From Flavobacteriales bacterium (GTDB taxonomy: Bacteria; Bacteroidota; Bacteroidia; Flavobacteriales_F; PHOS-HE28), in NCBI GenBank assembly GCA_020847755.1, contig JADLBK010000095.1, forward strand, positions 1-32,410: a stretch of 32,410 nucleotides of DNA, given 5' to 3'. Of the stretch, positions 1 to 6,488 are shown piece by piece. Every line of letters begins with the position of its first letter. Within the stretch, counting starts at the first letter, position 1. A program made the position numbers and the translations under genes. The notes below the pieces were generated by a model. The model was not told where the DNA came from. It did not search any database and saw only the letters and a list, made by a program, of their open reading frames with translations.

Positions 1-2
1 AG

Positions 3-398
3 ACCAAGGCGCAGATCGATGCCAAGAAGATGGTGGTGGAGGAGAGCGCCAGCCTGGTGAAGGAGCGCCAGAAGGACCTGGACCACAAGAAGAAGGAGCT
101 CGACGACATCATCGCCGAGACCGAGAAGGACGAGAAGGCGCTGTTGAAGAAGGCCGCCGAGGTGGCCGGCCACGTGGAGGAGCGACTTCTTAGCGCGTAC
201 CGTCGTGTTCGTGGCAACGCCCGCAACGGCCTGGCCGTGGTGGCGGTGGAGCGCGGCAGCTGCGGGGGCTGCTTCAACAGCATCCCGCCCCAGCGCCAGT
301 TGGACATCAGCAGCCACAAGAAGATCATCGTGTGCGAGCACTGCGGCCGCATCCTCGTGGATGACTACGTGGTGGAGCGCGTGAAGGGCGAACAGTAG
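3..398 (+). CDS. C4-type zinc ribbon coiled-coil protein (5' end missing)
   Basis: The open frame runs in from the left edge, so only the C-terminal 131 residues are present; the first in-frame ATG at 30 is internal. The visible N-terminal part is highly charged (Lys/Glu-rich) with heptad-like spacing and reads as a long coiled coil. It is followed by a C-terminal zinc ribbon made of two Cys-x-x-Cys knuckles (CGGC, then CEHC about 35 residues later) and a short acidic and basic tail. This architecture matches the zf-RING_7 / CT398-like family, common in Bacteroidota and elsewhere. The role is poorly defined; nucleic-acid or protein-complex binding is usually suggested. The gene ends just before a strong hairpin that separates it from the convergent gene to its right. 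Confidence 0.85.
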   Translation, partial: TKAQIDAKKMVVEESASLVKERQKDLDHKKKELDDIIAETEKDEKALLKKAAEVAGHVEERLLSAYRRVRGNARNGLAVVAVERGSCGGCFNSIPPQRQLDISSHKKIIVCEHCGRILVDDYVVERVKGEQ

Positions 399-412
399 GC
401 CCTGGGTGGAAC

Positions 413-454
413 GAACAGCGAAGGGCTGCCCCAAGGGGTGGCCCTTCGCTGTTC
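413..454. terminator. Bidirectional hairpin terminator between convergent genes
   Basis: A perfect 14-bp inverted repeat (413-426 with 441-454) encloses a smaller CCCC/GGGG hairpin. It lies in the gap of about 60 nt between the stop at 398 (+) and the stop at 458 (-). There is no T tract, so termination may rely on the very stable stem, and it can serve both directions. Confidence 0.7.
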
Positions 455-457
455 CGA

Positions 458-1957
458 TCAGGGCCGGAAGGCCACGGTGAACAGGGCGCGATAGGCCGTC
501 AGCTCCTCCCGCACCGGGTCCACCAGCGTGGGATCGTACATGCTGTAGCCACCGCTGCTCCGATCGTAGGCGAGGGCCAGATCGAAGGAAAGCCGTGCGC
601 CGCGGAAACCGCCGCCCAGCGAGTAACGCGTCCGGCCATCCCCGTGCCGCAGGTCGCCTGCCATGAAGGGATCGGTCGAGTAGGCGAAGCCACCCCGGAG
701 GAAGGCAGGTCCCAGGCGCCATTCGGTGCCCACGCGGAACGCGTGCACGCCCTTGACCACCTGCTGGATGGTGCGGTTCTCGAAGGCGAAATCATAGCTG
801 TCCGAAAGGGCGTTCGCACGGCGCAGGCGGGTGGCGCGCTGATCACTGTACTCGTAGTCCGCGCTCACCGCGCCCCTGCGGCCCACGATGCCCGCCACGG
901 AGAGCAGGGCGCGCCAGGGGCCCTGCACCCGGTATTGGAAGCTTCCGTCCGGGCTGTCGTACGCATAGCTGTCACCCGCCCGGAAGCGCGTGGTCATGCT
1001 GGTGTTGTACACATCGGTCATCCAGAAGTACGATGGGCTGTGGACCGAGGCTCCGATGCGCAGATGGTCGCCCACGCGCCCCAGCACGCCGAACTTCAGG
1101 TCAACGCCACTGCCGCGCATCACCAGCCGCTCCTCATAGGTGAAACGGTCCAGCGAGTCCGTGGCCGCCAGCATCGTTTCGTTGTGCGTGGTCAACCGCT
1201 CGTAGCGGCTGCCCAGGATCCCCAGAGCGCCACCGATGAAGAGGCGGTCATCGAGCCCGGCGGAATAGTAGAATGAGGTGTTGCTGTTGGCACCGGCCGT
1301 GCTGATGGAGTGGTCCTGCCGGGTCGGCCCCAGGGCCGAACCGCCGCCGTAGATCCGGTAGGCCGCCGGGTCGCCCGCGAGGGTGTCGATGGCGAAGGTC
1401 TGCCACGCCAGGTCCGCCGTGAACGGGTATCCCCCTGCGAGCGCGTCGAACCGCGTGCCGTTGGCCTCGTTCACGAACTGCTGCAACAGGGTGGAGGACA
1501 CCTTCTCGCCCTGCACCACACGTTCCCAGTGGTGGCTGGCGGTGCGGTCGAACACCACCCCGAAGCTGCGGCTTTTCCAGCGGCTCTCGTCCTTGGTGGC
1601 GTGCAGGGCCATGGCCAGGTTGCTGAAGTGCACGCGCTGGTCGGTGTTGGAGGCGCTGGAGCCCAGGAGGCTGCCCCGGGCGTCATTCACCTCCAGGGCC
1701 GGGGTGGCGGAGAACTCGCTGGTGGTGAACAGGGCCATGCCCGCCGGGTTGGACCACAGGGCTCCGGGATCGGCGCCCAGCGCACCGAAGGCCCCGCCCA
1801 GACCGAGGCTGCGGGCCGTGCCTTCAGGGCGCATGGACACGATGCGCAGGGCGTCATCCTCGTTCTGTGCCGGGAGGGTGATCGCCAGGAGCGGGCCCAG
1901 CAAGGCAAGGAAGCACCGTTGCGGACCGGATCCGCGTGCGATGATGCGATGGATCAT
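458..1957 (-). CDS. Outer-membrane beta-barrel protein, OmpP1/FadL-like
   Basis: This 499-residue protein begins with a signal peptide (basic start, hydrophobic LALLGPLLAITLPAQ, cleavage likely near residue 31). After it comes the stretch TARSLGLGGAFGALG...WSNPAGMA, the characteristic N-terminus of Bacteroidota FadL/OmpP1/PorV-like barrels. The rest alternates short hydrophobic and polar strands rich in aromatic residues, and the chain ends in a strand-like TVAFRP. Family members are 14-stranded outer-membrane channels for hydrophobic substrates; the substrate here cannot be read. The gene starts 3 nt after the stop of the upstream lipoprotein gene, so the two form one transcript. An alternative identity is a PorV-type T9SS accessory barrel, but nothing decisive points there. 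Confidence 0.8.
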   Translation of the reverse strand: MIHRIIARGSGPQRCFLALLGPLLAITLPAQNEDDALRIVSMRPEGTARSLGLGGAFGALGADPGALWSNPAGMALFTTSEFSATPALEVNDARGSLLGSSASNTDQRVHFSNLAMALHATKDESRWKSRSFGVVFDRTASHHWERVVQGEKVSSTLLQQFVNEANGTRFDALAGGYPFTADLAWQTFAIDTLAGDPAAYRIYGGGSALGPTRQDHSISTAGANSNTSFYYSAGLDDRLFIGGALGILGSRYERLTTHNETMLAATDSLDRFTYEERLVMRGSGVDLKFGVLGRVGDHLRIGASVHSPSYFWMTDVYNTSMTTRFRAGDSYAYDSPDGSFQYRVQGPWRALLSVAGIVGRRGAVSADYEYSDQRATRLRRANALSDSYDFAFENRTIQQVVKGVHAFRVGTEWRLGPAFLRGGFAYSTDPFMAGDLRHGDGRTRYSLGGGFRGARLSFDLALAYDRSSGGYSMYDPTLVDPVREELTAYRALFTVAFRP

Positions 1958-1960
1958 GGC

Positions 1961-2929
1961 TTAGCGGCGTCCACCGCCCGAGCGGGACGGTGCGGGTGAA
2001 GAGAAGCCACCTCCGCCCCGGGTCCCACGGTCGATCCCGCGTGAGGGCTGCTGGTCGAAGGTCGGGCGCGACGGACGTTCGTTGGGCTCCATGCGACCGG
2101 GCCGCTGCGCCGGGTCGTTGCGCGAGGGCCTGTCCATGGAACCGGGGCGGGCCTGGGGGCGGGGACTGTTCCCGGCCGGCGCGGACTGCACCGGGCGGTG
2201 CTCGATGCGGGCGCGCTGCTCGGGTTGTCCACGCAGGCCCACCGGGTTGTAGATCGGGGCCCGGTTGCCACCGCTGACCGTGCCGCCACCGCCCATGCTG
2301 CCACGATGGGCCACCACGCTGCGGTAGCTGCTGGTACCATCCCAGATGATCATCGGCTGGTAGCAGCCCCAGCAGTTGCCTCCGTAGCCGTAGTAGGGGC
2401 CCCAGCCGCTGTTCCAGCCGTACGGTGAACAGGACCAGCACGATCCCCAACCATTGTTCCAACCCCAACCGCTGTTCCAACCCCAGCCGCTGTTCCAGCC
2501 CCAGGCGCCATAGCCGCTCTGCCAGCTGTTGTTCCAATAGGGGTCGTTCCAACCGGGTGAGCCCCATCCGGTGCCCATGCCCCAGCCATTGCCCCAGGAG
2601 CCCATGCCCACGCCCATGCCGAAGCCGAAGCGCCCGTAGTTGTAGTAATACGGGTCGTTGTAGGTCATGTCATAGTAGTTCCGCGGATCGGTGTAGCGCT
2701 GGCTTTCGGCGGCGTTGTAATAGTCCGCTTCCGCGCTCTTCGGCTGCTCGGCCACGGCAGCGGGTGCGGGCTCCTCAACCGGTGCGGCGGCCACCGGTGC
2801 GTTCGCCGGCCGGTCATACACGCCATCGTGCGTGGCCGTGCTGTCCAAGGCGCCGGAACAGGCCTGCAGCAGAAGAGCGGTCAGCAGGGCCGTTGGGGCG
2901 GTGCGGAGGGGCTGAAGGGGTCGGTCCAT
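1961..2929 (-). CDS. Gly/Trp/Asn/Tyr-rich low-complexity lipoprotein
   Basis: The 322-residue product has a lipoprotein signal peptide (hydrophobic run ending LLLQAC, lipidated Cys at about residue 24). A Pro/Ala/Glu-rich linker follows, then a central region from about residue 85 to 210 dominated by Gly, Trp, Asn, Tyr and Ser, and a basic, Arg/Pro/Ser-rich tail. The centre contains tandem WGWNSG units and two Cys-Trp-x-Cys motifs (CWSC and CWGC). I recognise no catalytic domain. It probably sits at the cell surface or periplasmic face of the outer membrane, and pairs with the barrel gene 3 nt downstream. The low-complexity centre explains several long open frames on the opposite strand here, which I treat as shadows. 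Confidence 0.7.
   Translation of the reverse strand: MDRPLQPLRTAPTALLTALLLQACSGALDSTATHDGVYDRPANAPVAAAPVEEPAPAAVAEQPKSAEADYYNAAESQRYTDPRNYYDMTYNDPYYYNYGRFGFGMGVGMGSWGNGWGMGTGWGSPGWNDPYWNNSWQSGYGAWGWNSGWGWNSGWGWNNGWGSCWSCSPYGWNSGWGPYYGYGGNCWGCYQPMIIWDGTSSYRSVVAHRGSMGGGGTVSGGNRAPIYNPVGLRGQPEQRARIEHRPVQSAPAGNSPRPQARPGSMDRPSRNDPAQRPGRMEPNERPSRPTFDQQPSRGIDRGTRGGGGFSSPAPSRSGGGRR
2445..2498 (-). repeat. 18-bp in-frame tandem repeat encoding WGWNSG units
   Basis: Three consecutive 18-nt units (2445-2462, 2463-2480, 2481-2498) differ by only a few bases. A further near-identical copy lies at 2401-2417. Each encodes the hexapeptide Trp-Gly-Trp-Asn-Ser/Asn-Gly in the lipoprotein. The unit length is a multiple of three, so copy-number change would leave the frame intact. 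Confidence 0.8.
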
Positions 2930-2967
2930 GGTGCAGGGTTAACGCCGGACAGGGCGGCTTCGTTGTG

Positions 2968-2975
2968 TACTTTTG
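2968..2975 (+). promoter_or_regulatory. Candidate promoter -7 element for proS
   Basis: TACTTTTG fits the Bacteroidota -7 consensus TAnnTTTG and is followed directly by GCCGC, as at other promoters in this window. It lies 44 nt before the proS start codon. I see no good TTG at the -33 position. Confidence 0.5.
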
Positions 2976-2991
2976 GCCGCTTCGTCTGCAT

Positions 2992-2999
2992 CAAAAATA
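2992..2999 (-). promoter_or_regulatory. Candidate -7 element for the lipoprotein/OMP unit
   Basis: Read on the minus strand the bases are TATTTTTG, a match to TAnnTTTG, 63 nt upstream of the lipoprotein start at 2929. No clear -33 TTG is visible, so this is weaker than the tRNA and rpsT promoters. Confidence 0.35.
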
Positions 3000-3018
3000 A
3001 TACCACCCGGCGGCCCTC

Positions 3019-4488
3019 ATGGCGGACATCCTGACAAAGCGTGCGGACGACCACGCACAATGGTACAACGACCTGGTGCTGAAGGCCGACATGGCCGAGC
3101 ACAGCGATGTGCGTGGCTGCATGGTGATCAAGCCGCACGGCTATGCCATCTGGGAGAAGATGCAGCGGGCCCTCGACGGCATGTTCAAGGAGACCGGACA
3201 CGTCAACGCCTATTTCCCGCTCTTCATCCCCAAGAGCTACCTGGCCAAGGAGGCCAGCCACGTGGAGGGCTTCGCCAAGGAGTGCGCCGTGGTCACCCAC
3301 TACCGACTGAAGAGCGATCCCGTTCACGGGGTGGTGGTGGATCCCGAAGCGAAACTGGAGGAGGAGCTCATCGTGCGCCCCACCAGCGAGACCATCATCT
3401 GGAACACTTACCGCGGCTGGATCAAGAGCTACCGGGACCTGCCGCTGTTGATCAACCAATGGGCCAACGTGGTGCGTTGGGAGATGCGGACGCGCCTGTT
3501 CCTGCGCACGGCCGAGTTCCTCTGGCAGGAGGGCCACACCGCCCATGCCACCAGGCAGGAGGCCATCGAGGAGACCGAGCGCATGCTGGAGGTCTATCGT
3601 CGCTTCGCCGAAGAGTGGCTGGCCATGCCCGTGATCAAGGGCATCAAGACGCCGGGTGAGCGCTTCGCCGGTGCGGAGGAGACCTACTGCATCGAGGCGA
3701 TGATGCAGGACGGCAAGGCCCTGCAGGCCGGGACCTCGCACTTCCTCGGCCAGAACTTCGCCAAGGCCTTCGACGTGCTGTTCACCACCAAGGAGAACCG
3801 CCAGGAACACGTATGGGCCACCAGCTGGGGCGTGAGCACCCGGTTGATGGGAGCGCTGATCATGACCCACAGCGATGACAATGGACTGGTGCTTCCTCCG
3901 AAGCTCGCGCCCATCCAGGTGGTCATCGTGCCGATCGCGAAGAACGCCGAGCAGTTGAGCGCGATCAGCGCATTCGTGGCCCCCATGATCGCGGCCATGC
4001 GCGCCAAGGGCATCTCCGTGAAGTTCGACGACGACGACACCAAGAAGCCGGGCTGGAAGTTCGCTGAACATGAACTCAAGGGTGTTCCGGTGCGGATCGC
4101 CGTGGGCCCACGCGACATGGAGAACGGAACCGTGGAGGTGGCCCGCAGGGATACCCTGGAGAAGCAGGTGATGCAGGCCACGGGCCTCGCCGAGAAGGTG
4201 GAGCACCTGTTGGAGGCCATCCAGGACAACCTCTACCAGAAGGCCCTCGCCATGCGGGAACGGTACACGCGGGCGGTGAACACCTATGATGAGTTCAAGG
4301 TGGCCATCGAGGAGGGCGGGTTCATCCTCGCCCATTGGGACGGCACGGCCGAGACCGAGGAGCGGGTGAAGGAGGAGACCAAGGCCACCATCCGCTGCAT
4401 TCCTCTTGACGGCGATACCACCCCGGGGACCTGCATGGTCACCGGCCGCCCGAGCGACCGTCGCGTACTCTTCGCCCGCGCCTACTGA
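3019..4488 (+). CDS. proS: Prolyl-tRNA synthetase, archaeal/eukaryotic type
   Basis: Class II aminoacyl-tRNA synthetase that charges tRNA-Pro in the cytoplasm. At 489 residues it matches the short archaeal-type ProS, not the bacterial type of about 570 residues that carries an inserted editing domain. Visible family landmarks are RPTSE at residues 120-124, the motif 2 region with [11 protein letters not shown], motif 3 around Arg275 ([17 protein letters not shown]), an anticodon-binding domain beginning near IQVVIVPI, and a C-terminal domain with the family's terminal Tyr (ARAY). The start at 3019 gives the expected N-terminus and lies 44 nt downstream of a TAnnTTTG element. The next gene overlaps its stop codon by one base, so both are co-transcribed. 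Confidence 0.95.
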   Translation: MADILTKRADDHAQWYNDLVLKADMAEHSDVRGCMVIKPHGYAIWEKMQRALDGMFKETGHVNAYFPLFIPKSYLAKEASHVEGFAKECAVVTHYRLKSDPVHGVVVDPEAKLEEELIVRPTSETIIWNTYRGWIKSYRDLPLLINQWANVVRWEMRTRLFLRTAEFLWQEGHTAHATRQEAIEETERMLEVYRRFAEEWLAMPVIKGIKTPGERFAGAEETYCIEAMMQDGKALQAGTSHFLGQNFAKAFDVLFTTKENRQEHVWATSWGVSTRLMGALIMTHSDDNGLVLPPKLAPIQVVIVPIAKNAEQLSAISAFVAPMIAAMRAKGISVKFDDDDTKKPGWKFAEHELKGVPVRIAVGPRDMENGTVEVARRDTLEKQVMQATGLAEKVEHLLEAIQDNLYQKALAMRERYTRAVNTYDEFKVAIEEGGFILAHWDGTAETEERVKEETKATIRCIPLDGDTTPGTCMVTGRPSDRRVLFARAY

Positions 4489-5213
4489 TGAGCCCCAGGA
4501 AAACCACCCCGAACCCCGCGCCGGCCACCCCCGGCCCGCGCGACATGATCCTGCGCATGCTGCAGCTCAAGAGCGGCATGAAGCAGGATGTCTACCACCG
4601 CATCCTTGGCCTGTTCCACGAGCTGAAGGAAGTGCTTCAGGAGGTGGCCGAAGACCTGGAACATGAGATGGTGCAGCGCGACAAACGGGTGAGCGTGCAG
4701 TACCGCGACAAGGGGGAGATGACCTGCGAGCTCAAAGTGGCCGGTGATACGGTGATCTTCCACATGCATACCAACGTGTTCCGGCTGGACCAGGGGCACA
4801 GCCTGTGGAAGACCAGCTACCTGGAGGAGGACGAGCAACGCGGCTACTTCGGGGTCATCAACGTCTACAACTTCCTGAGCGACTCCTTCAAGTACAACCG
4901 GGAGCGCGACCTGGGCTACCTCGTGAGCCGCCTATTCCTCAACAAGGACGGCCACTTCTTTGTGCAGGGCAAACGCCAGCTGGGCTTCTTGTACAATGAT
5001 CTGGCCGGCAACAAGATGGACAGGGAGGTCTTGAAACAGGTGATCTACTCCACGATCATCTATGTGCTGGACTTCGACCTGCTCACACCGCCGTACGATC
5101 AGGTGAACCAGGTGACCGTGAGCGAGATGAACGAGATCAACGCGGGTCTCCAGCTCTCCACCGGAAAGCGGTTGGGCTTCCGGTTCCAGGCGGACGTGGA
5201 CGACCTCACCTGA
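4488..5213 (+). CDS. Conserved protein of unknown function, coupled to proS
   Basis: The 241-residue product has no signal peptide or membrane segment and is probably cytoplasmic. I cannot assign a domain name. The sequence looks like a globular alpha/beta protein, with blocks such as VIFHMHTNVF, WKTSYLEEDEQRGYFGVINVYNF, FVQGKRQLGFLYND and LDFDLLTPPYDQV; from memory, proteins with these blocks occur widely in Bacteroidota as hypothetical proteins. The ATG at 4488 shares its A with the proS TGA stop (TGATG), indicating translational coupling. The gene ends at a tRNA promoter region with no obvious terminator. Its function is unknown. Confidence 0.8.
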   Translation: MSPRKTTPNPAPATPGPRDMILRMLQLKSGMKQDVYHRILGLFHELKEVLQEVAEDLEHEMVQRDKRVSVQYRDKGEMTCELKVAGDTVIFHMHTNVFRLDQGHSLWKTSYLEEDEQRGYFGVINVYNFLSDSFKYNRERDLGYLVSRLFLNKDGHFFVQGKRQLGFLYNDLAGNKMDREVLKQVIYSTIIYVLDFDLLTPPYDQVNQVTVSEMNEINAGLQLSTGKRLGFRFQADVDDLT

Positions 5214-5215
5214 TC

Positions 5216-5245
5216 TTGCACAGATCGGTGCATGTCTTATCTTTG
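5216..5245 (+). promoter_or_regulatory. Promoter of tRNA-Glu (-33 TTG / -7 TATCTTTG)
   Basis: TTG at 5216-5218 and TATCTTTG at 5238-5245 are separated by 19 nt, matching the Bacteroidota sigma-A promoter layout. The element is followed by CCCGCCCTTTCGGAG, which resembles the bases after the rpsT promoter. The tRNA begins 39 nt downstream. Confidence 0.75.
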
Positions 5246-5283
5246 CCCGCCCTTTCGGAGACCCTCCGCAAGGTTGACATCGT

Positions 5284-5355
5284 GGCCCGTTCGTCTAGGG
5301 GTTAGGACGCGTCCCTTTCACGGATGAAACAGGGGTTCGATTCCCCTACGGGCTA
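5284..5355 (+). tRNA. tRNA-Glu (anticodon TTC)
   Basis: The 72-nt cloverleaf folds fully. The acceptor stem is GGCCCGT with ACGGGCT (one G-T pair at the end), the discriminator is A at 5355, and the anticodon stem is 5310-5314 with 5322-5326. The loop CTTTCAC places anticodon TTC at 5317-5319. The T arm is AGGGGTTCGATTCCCCT. CCA is not encoded. It has its own promoter and an intrinsic terminator starting 7 nt after the gene. Confidence 0.95.
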
Positions 5356-5491
5356 CAATCGAAAACCCGCGCTCAGCGCGGGTTTTCTCATTCCGCCCTC
5401 CGGGGAATGGCGCCACGCTTGCGATCCTCCACCGGTGTATCGCCGCTAGCGCCTCCTACGGGCTACTCCCGCGCTGAGCGCGGGTTTTCTC
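5345..5491 (+). repeat. Duplicated tRNA-Glu 3' tail plus terminator
   Basis: The last 11 bases of tRNA-Glu plus one flanking base (CCTACGGGCTAC, 5345-5356) recur exactly at 5455-5466. In both places they are followed by a CCCGCGCTnAGCGCGGG hairpin and TTTTCTC; the second copy is at 5468-5491 with one mismatch. The rest of a tRNA is absent before the second copy. This is either the relic of a tandem tRNA gene or a target-site duplication of an element that used the tRNA end and has since been lost. Confidence 0.7.
5362..5391 (+). terminator. Intrinsic terminator of tRNA-Glu
   Basis: An 11-bp perfect stem (5362-5372 with 5376-5386) with a 3-nt TCA loop ends in TTTT and runs into TCTCATT. It starts 7 nt after the tRNA. 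Confidence 0.85.
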
Positions 5492-5494
5492 TTT
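5468..5494 (+). terminator. Second copy of the tRNA-Glu terminator
   Basis: A 7-bp GC stem (5468-5474 with 5478-5484), loop TGA, then TTTTCTCTTT. It is almost identical to the terminator at 5362-5391 and follows the duplicated tRNA tail. It lies well upstream of the next gene, so it would insulate the polysaccharide operon from upstream transcription. Confidence 0.7.
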
Positions 5495-5608
5495 GCGACC
5501 TACCGGAAGCGGCTCCGTGCAGGCGATGCCTCTGCGGTGGATCGCCGAATGGACCAGTGCGCGTGATCCCGCCACGCGCCGGGCGCAACCTCGGCACGGA
5601 TGTGCACG

Positions 5609-5616
5609 TATCTTTG
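5609..5616 (+). promoter_or_regulatory. Candidate promoter -7 element of the polysaccharide operon
   Basis: TATCTTTG followed by GCGC, 78 nt before the start of the export lipoprotein gene and downstream of two terminators. No good -33 TTG is visible. It leaves a leader of about 70 nt. Confidence 0.5.
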
Positions 5617-5693
5617 GCGCTTGTCCGTCAAGGACTTGCCTTCCGGAGCGGGGATCGTCGTCCCTGCGGAGGGCTTCCGCGGACCGCACGCGC

Positions 5694-6488
5694 ATGAAGG
5701 AGTTCAAGGGGATGGGATGGGGGCTCATGGTCACCCTCGTGCTGCTGACGGGCTGCGTTGGCGGACGACGCAACATCAACTACCTGCAGGACGGCTCGCT
5801 GACCCCGGGTGCGGCCAAGTTGTTCGAGAACCGGAAGTTCGAGTACCGCATCCAGGTGAACGATGTGCTCAGTATCCGTGTACTGGGGTTGGATGAGGCC
5901 ACCCACCGCTTCTTCAACGTGGAGAGCCAGAACGGCTTCCAGGGCGTGAATGACGCGGCGCTGTACGTGAACGGTTTCTCCGTGGACAAGAACGGGCAGG
6001 TGCAGCTGCCCACCGTGGGTCGCATCAAGGTGCAGGGCCTGACGATGGGCGAGGCGCAGGACCTGGTCCAACGCAAGATCAACGAGTACTTCACCAACGC
6101 CACCGTGATCCTCAAGTTGGTGAGCTTCCGCATCAGCGTGCTGGGTGATGTGCGCAATCCGGGCATGTACTTCATCTACAACAACCAGATCACGATCTTG
6201 GACGCACTGGCCATGGCGGGCGGCCCTGGGGAGTACGGTGACAAGAGCAAGGTGACGCTCATGCGTCAGAGCGACCGGGGGGTTCAGGCCCTCTACGTGG
6301 ACCTTTCCGGCACCGAGGTGCTCGCCAGCGAGTACTACTACCTGCTGCCCAACGATGTGGTGTACGTGCCCACGCTGAAGGCCCGTGCAGGCCGGATGAA
6401 CCTGGAACTGCTGTCGGTGCTCTTCGGTGCCATCAGCGCCCTGGCCCTGGTGGCGAACGTGGTCATCCTCAACCAGAACAACAACTGA
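5694..6488 (+). CDS. Wza-like polysaccharide export lipoprotein
   Basis: The 264-residue product starts at the ATG at 5694, chosen because it begins a textbook lipoprotein signal (MKEFKGMGW..., hydrophobic core, LLTGC with the lipidated Cys at about residue 19). A Poly_export domain follows (YRIQVNDVLSIRV... to a KNGQVQLPTVGRIKVQGLTMGEAQ block), then one SLBB-type domain (VLGDVRNPGMYFIYNNQITILDALAMAGG). A C-terminal hydrophobic segment (LLSVLFGAISALALVANVVIL) ends the protein; such a helix is typical of Bacteroidota homologues. The family forms the outer-membrane export channel for capsule or EPS. The stop overlaps the next ATG by one base, coupling it to the Wzc-like kinase. Confidence 0.92.
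   Translation: MKEFKGMGWGLMVTLVLLTGCVGGRRNINYLQDGSLTPGAAKLFENRKFEYRIQVNDVLSIRVLGLDEATHRFFNVESQNGFQGVNDAALYVNGFSVDKNGQVQLPTVGRIKVQGLTMGEAQDLVQRKINEYFTNATVILKLVSFRISVLGDVRNPGMYFIYNNQITILDALAMAGGPGEYGDKSKVTLMRQSDRGVQALYVDLSGTEVLASEYYYLLPNDVVYVPTLKARAGRMNLELLSVLFGAISALALVANVVILNQNNN

Larger units (their letters stand above)
5356..5693. other. Intergenic stretch between tRNA-Glu and the polysaccharide operon
   Basis: About 340 nt without a supported gene. It holds two terminator hairpins, the partial tRNA tail copy at 5455-5466, and a candidate promoter at 5609-5616. An open frame extends upstream from the export gene to 5493, but its N-terminal 67 residues look like random high-GC translation and precede a clear lipoprotein signal peptide, so I do not count it as coding. 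Confidence 0.6.

Noticed and set aside
2881..4335. 484-residue open frame antisense to proS
   Set aside because: It lies opposite a certain synthetase gene and has no recognisable domain. Its His/Leu/Gly-rich composition is what the reverse strand of GC-rich coding DNA gives.
5394..5466. A second complete tRNA gene before the duplicated tail
   Set aside because: No matching 5' acceptor strand, D arm or anticodon arm can be drawn; only the 3' tail is shared.
5493..5693. 67-residue N-terminal extension of the Wza-like protein
   Set aside because: It would bury a clear lipoprotein signal peptide and cover the promoter candidate at 5609.
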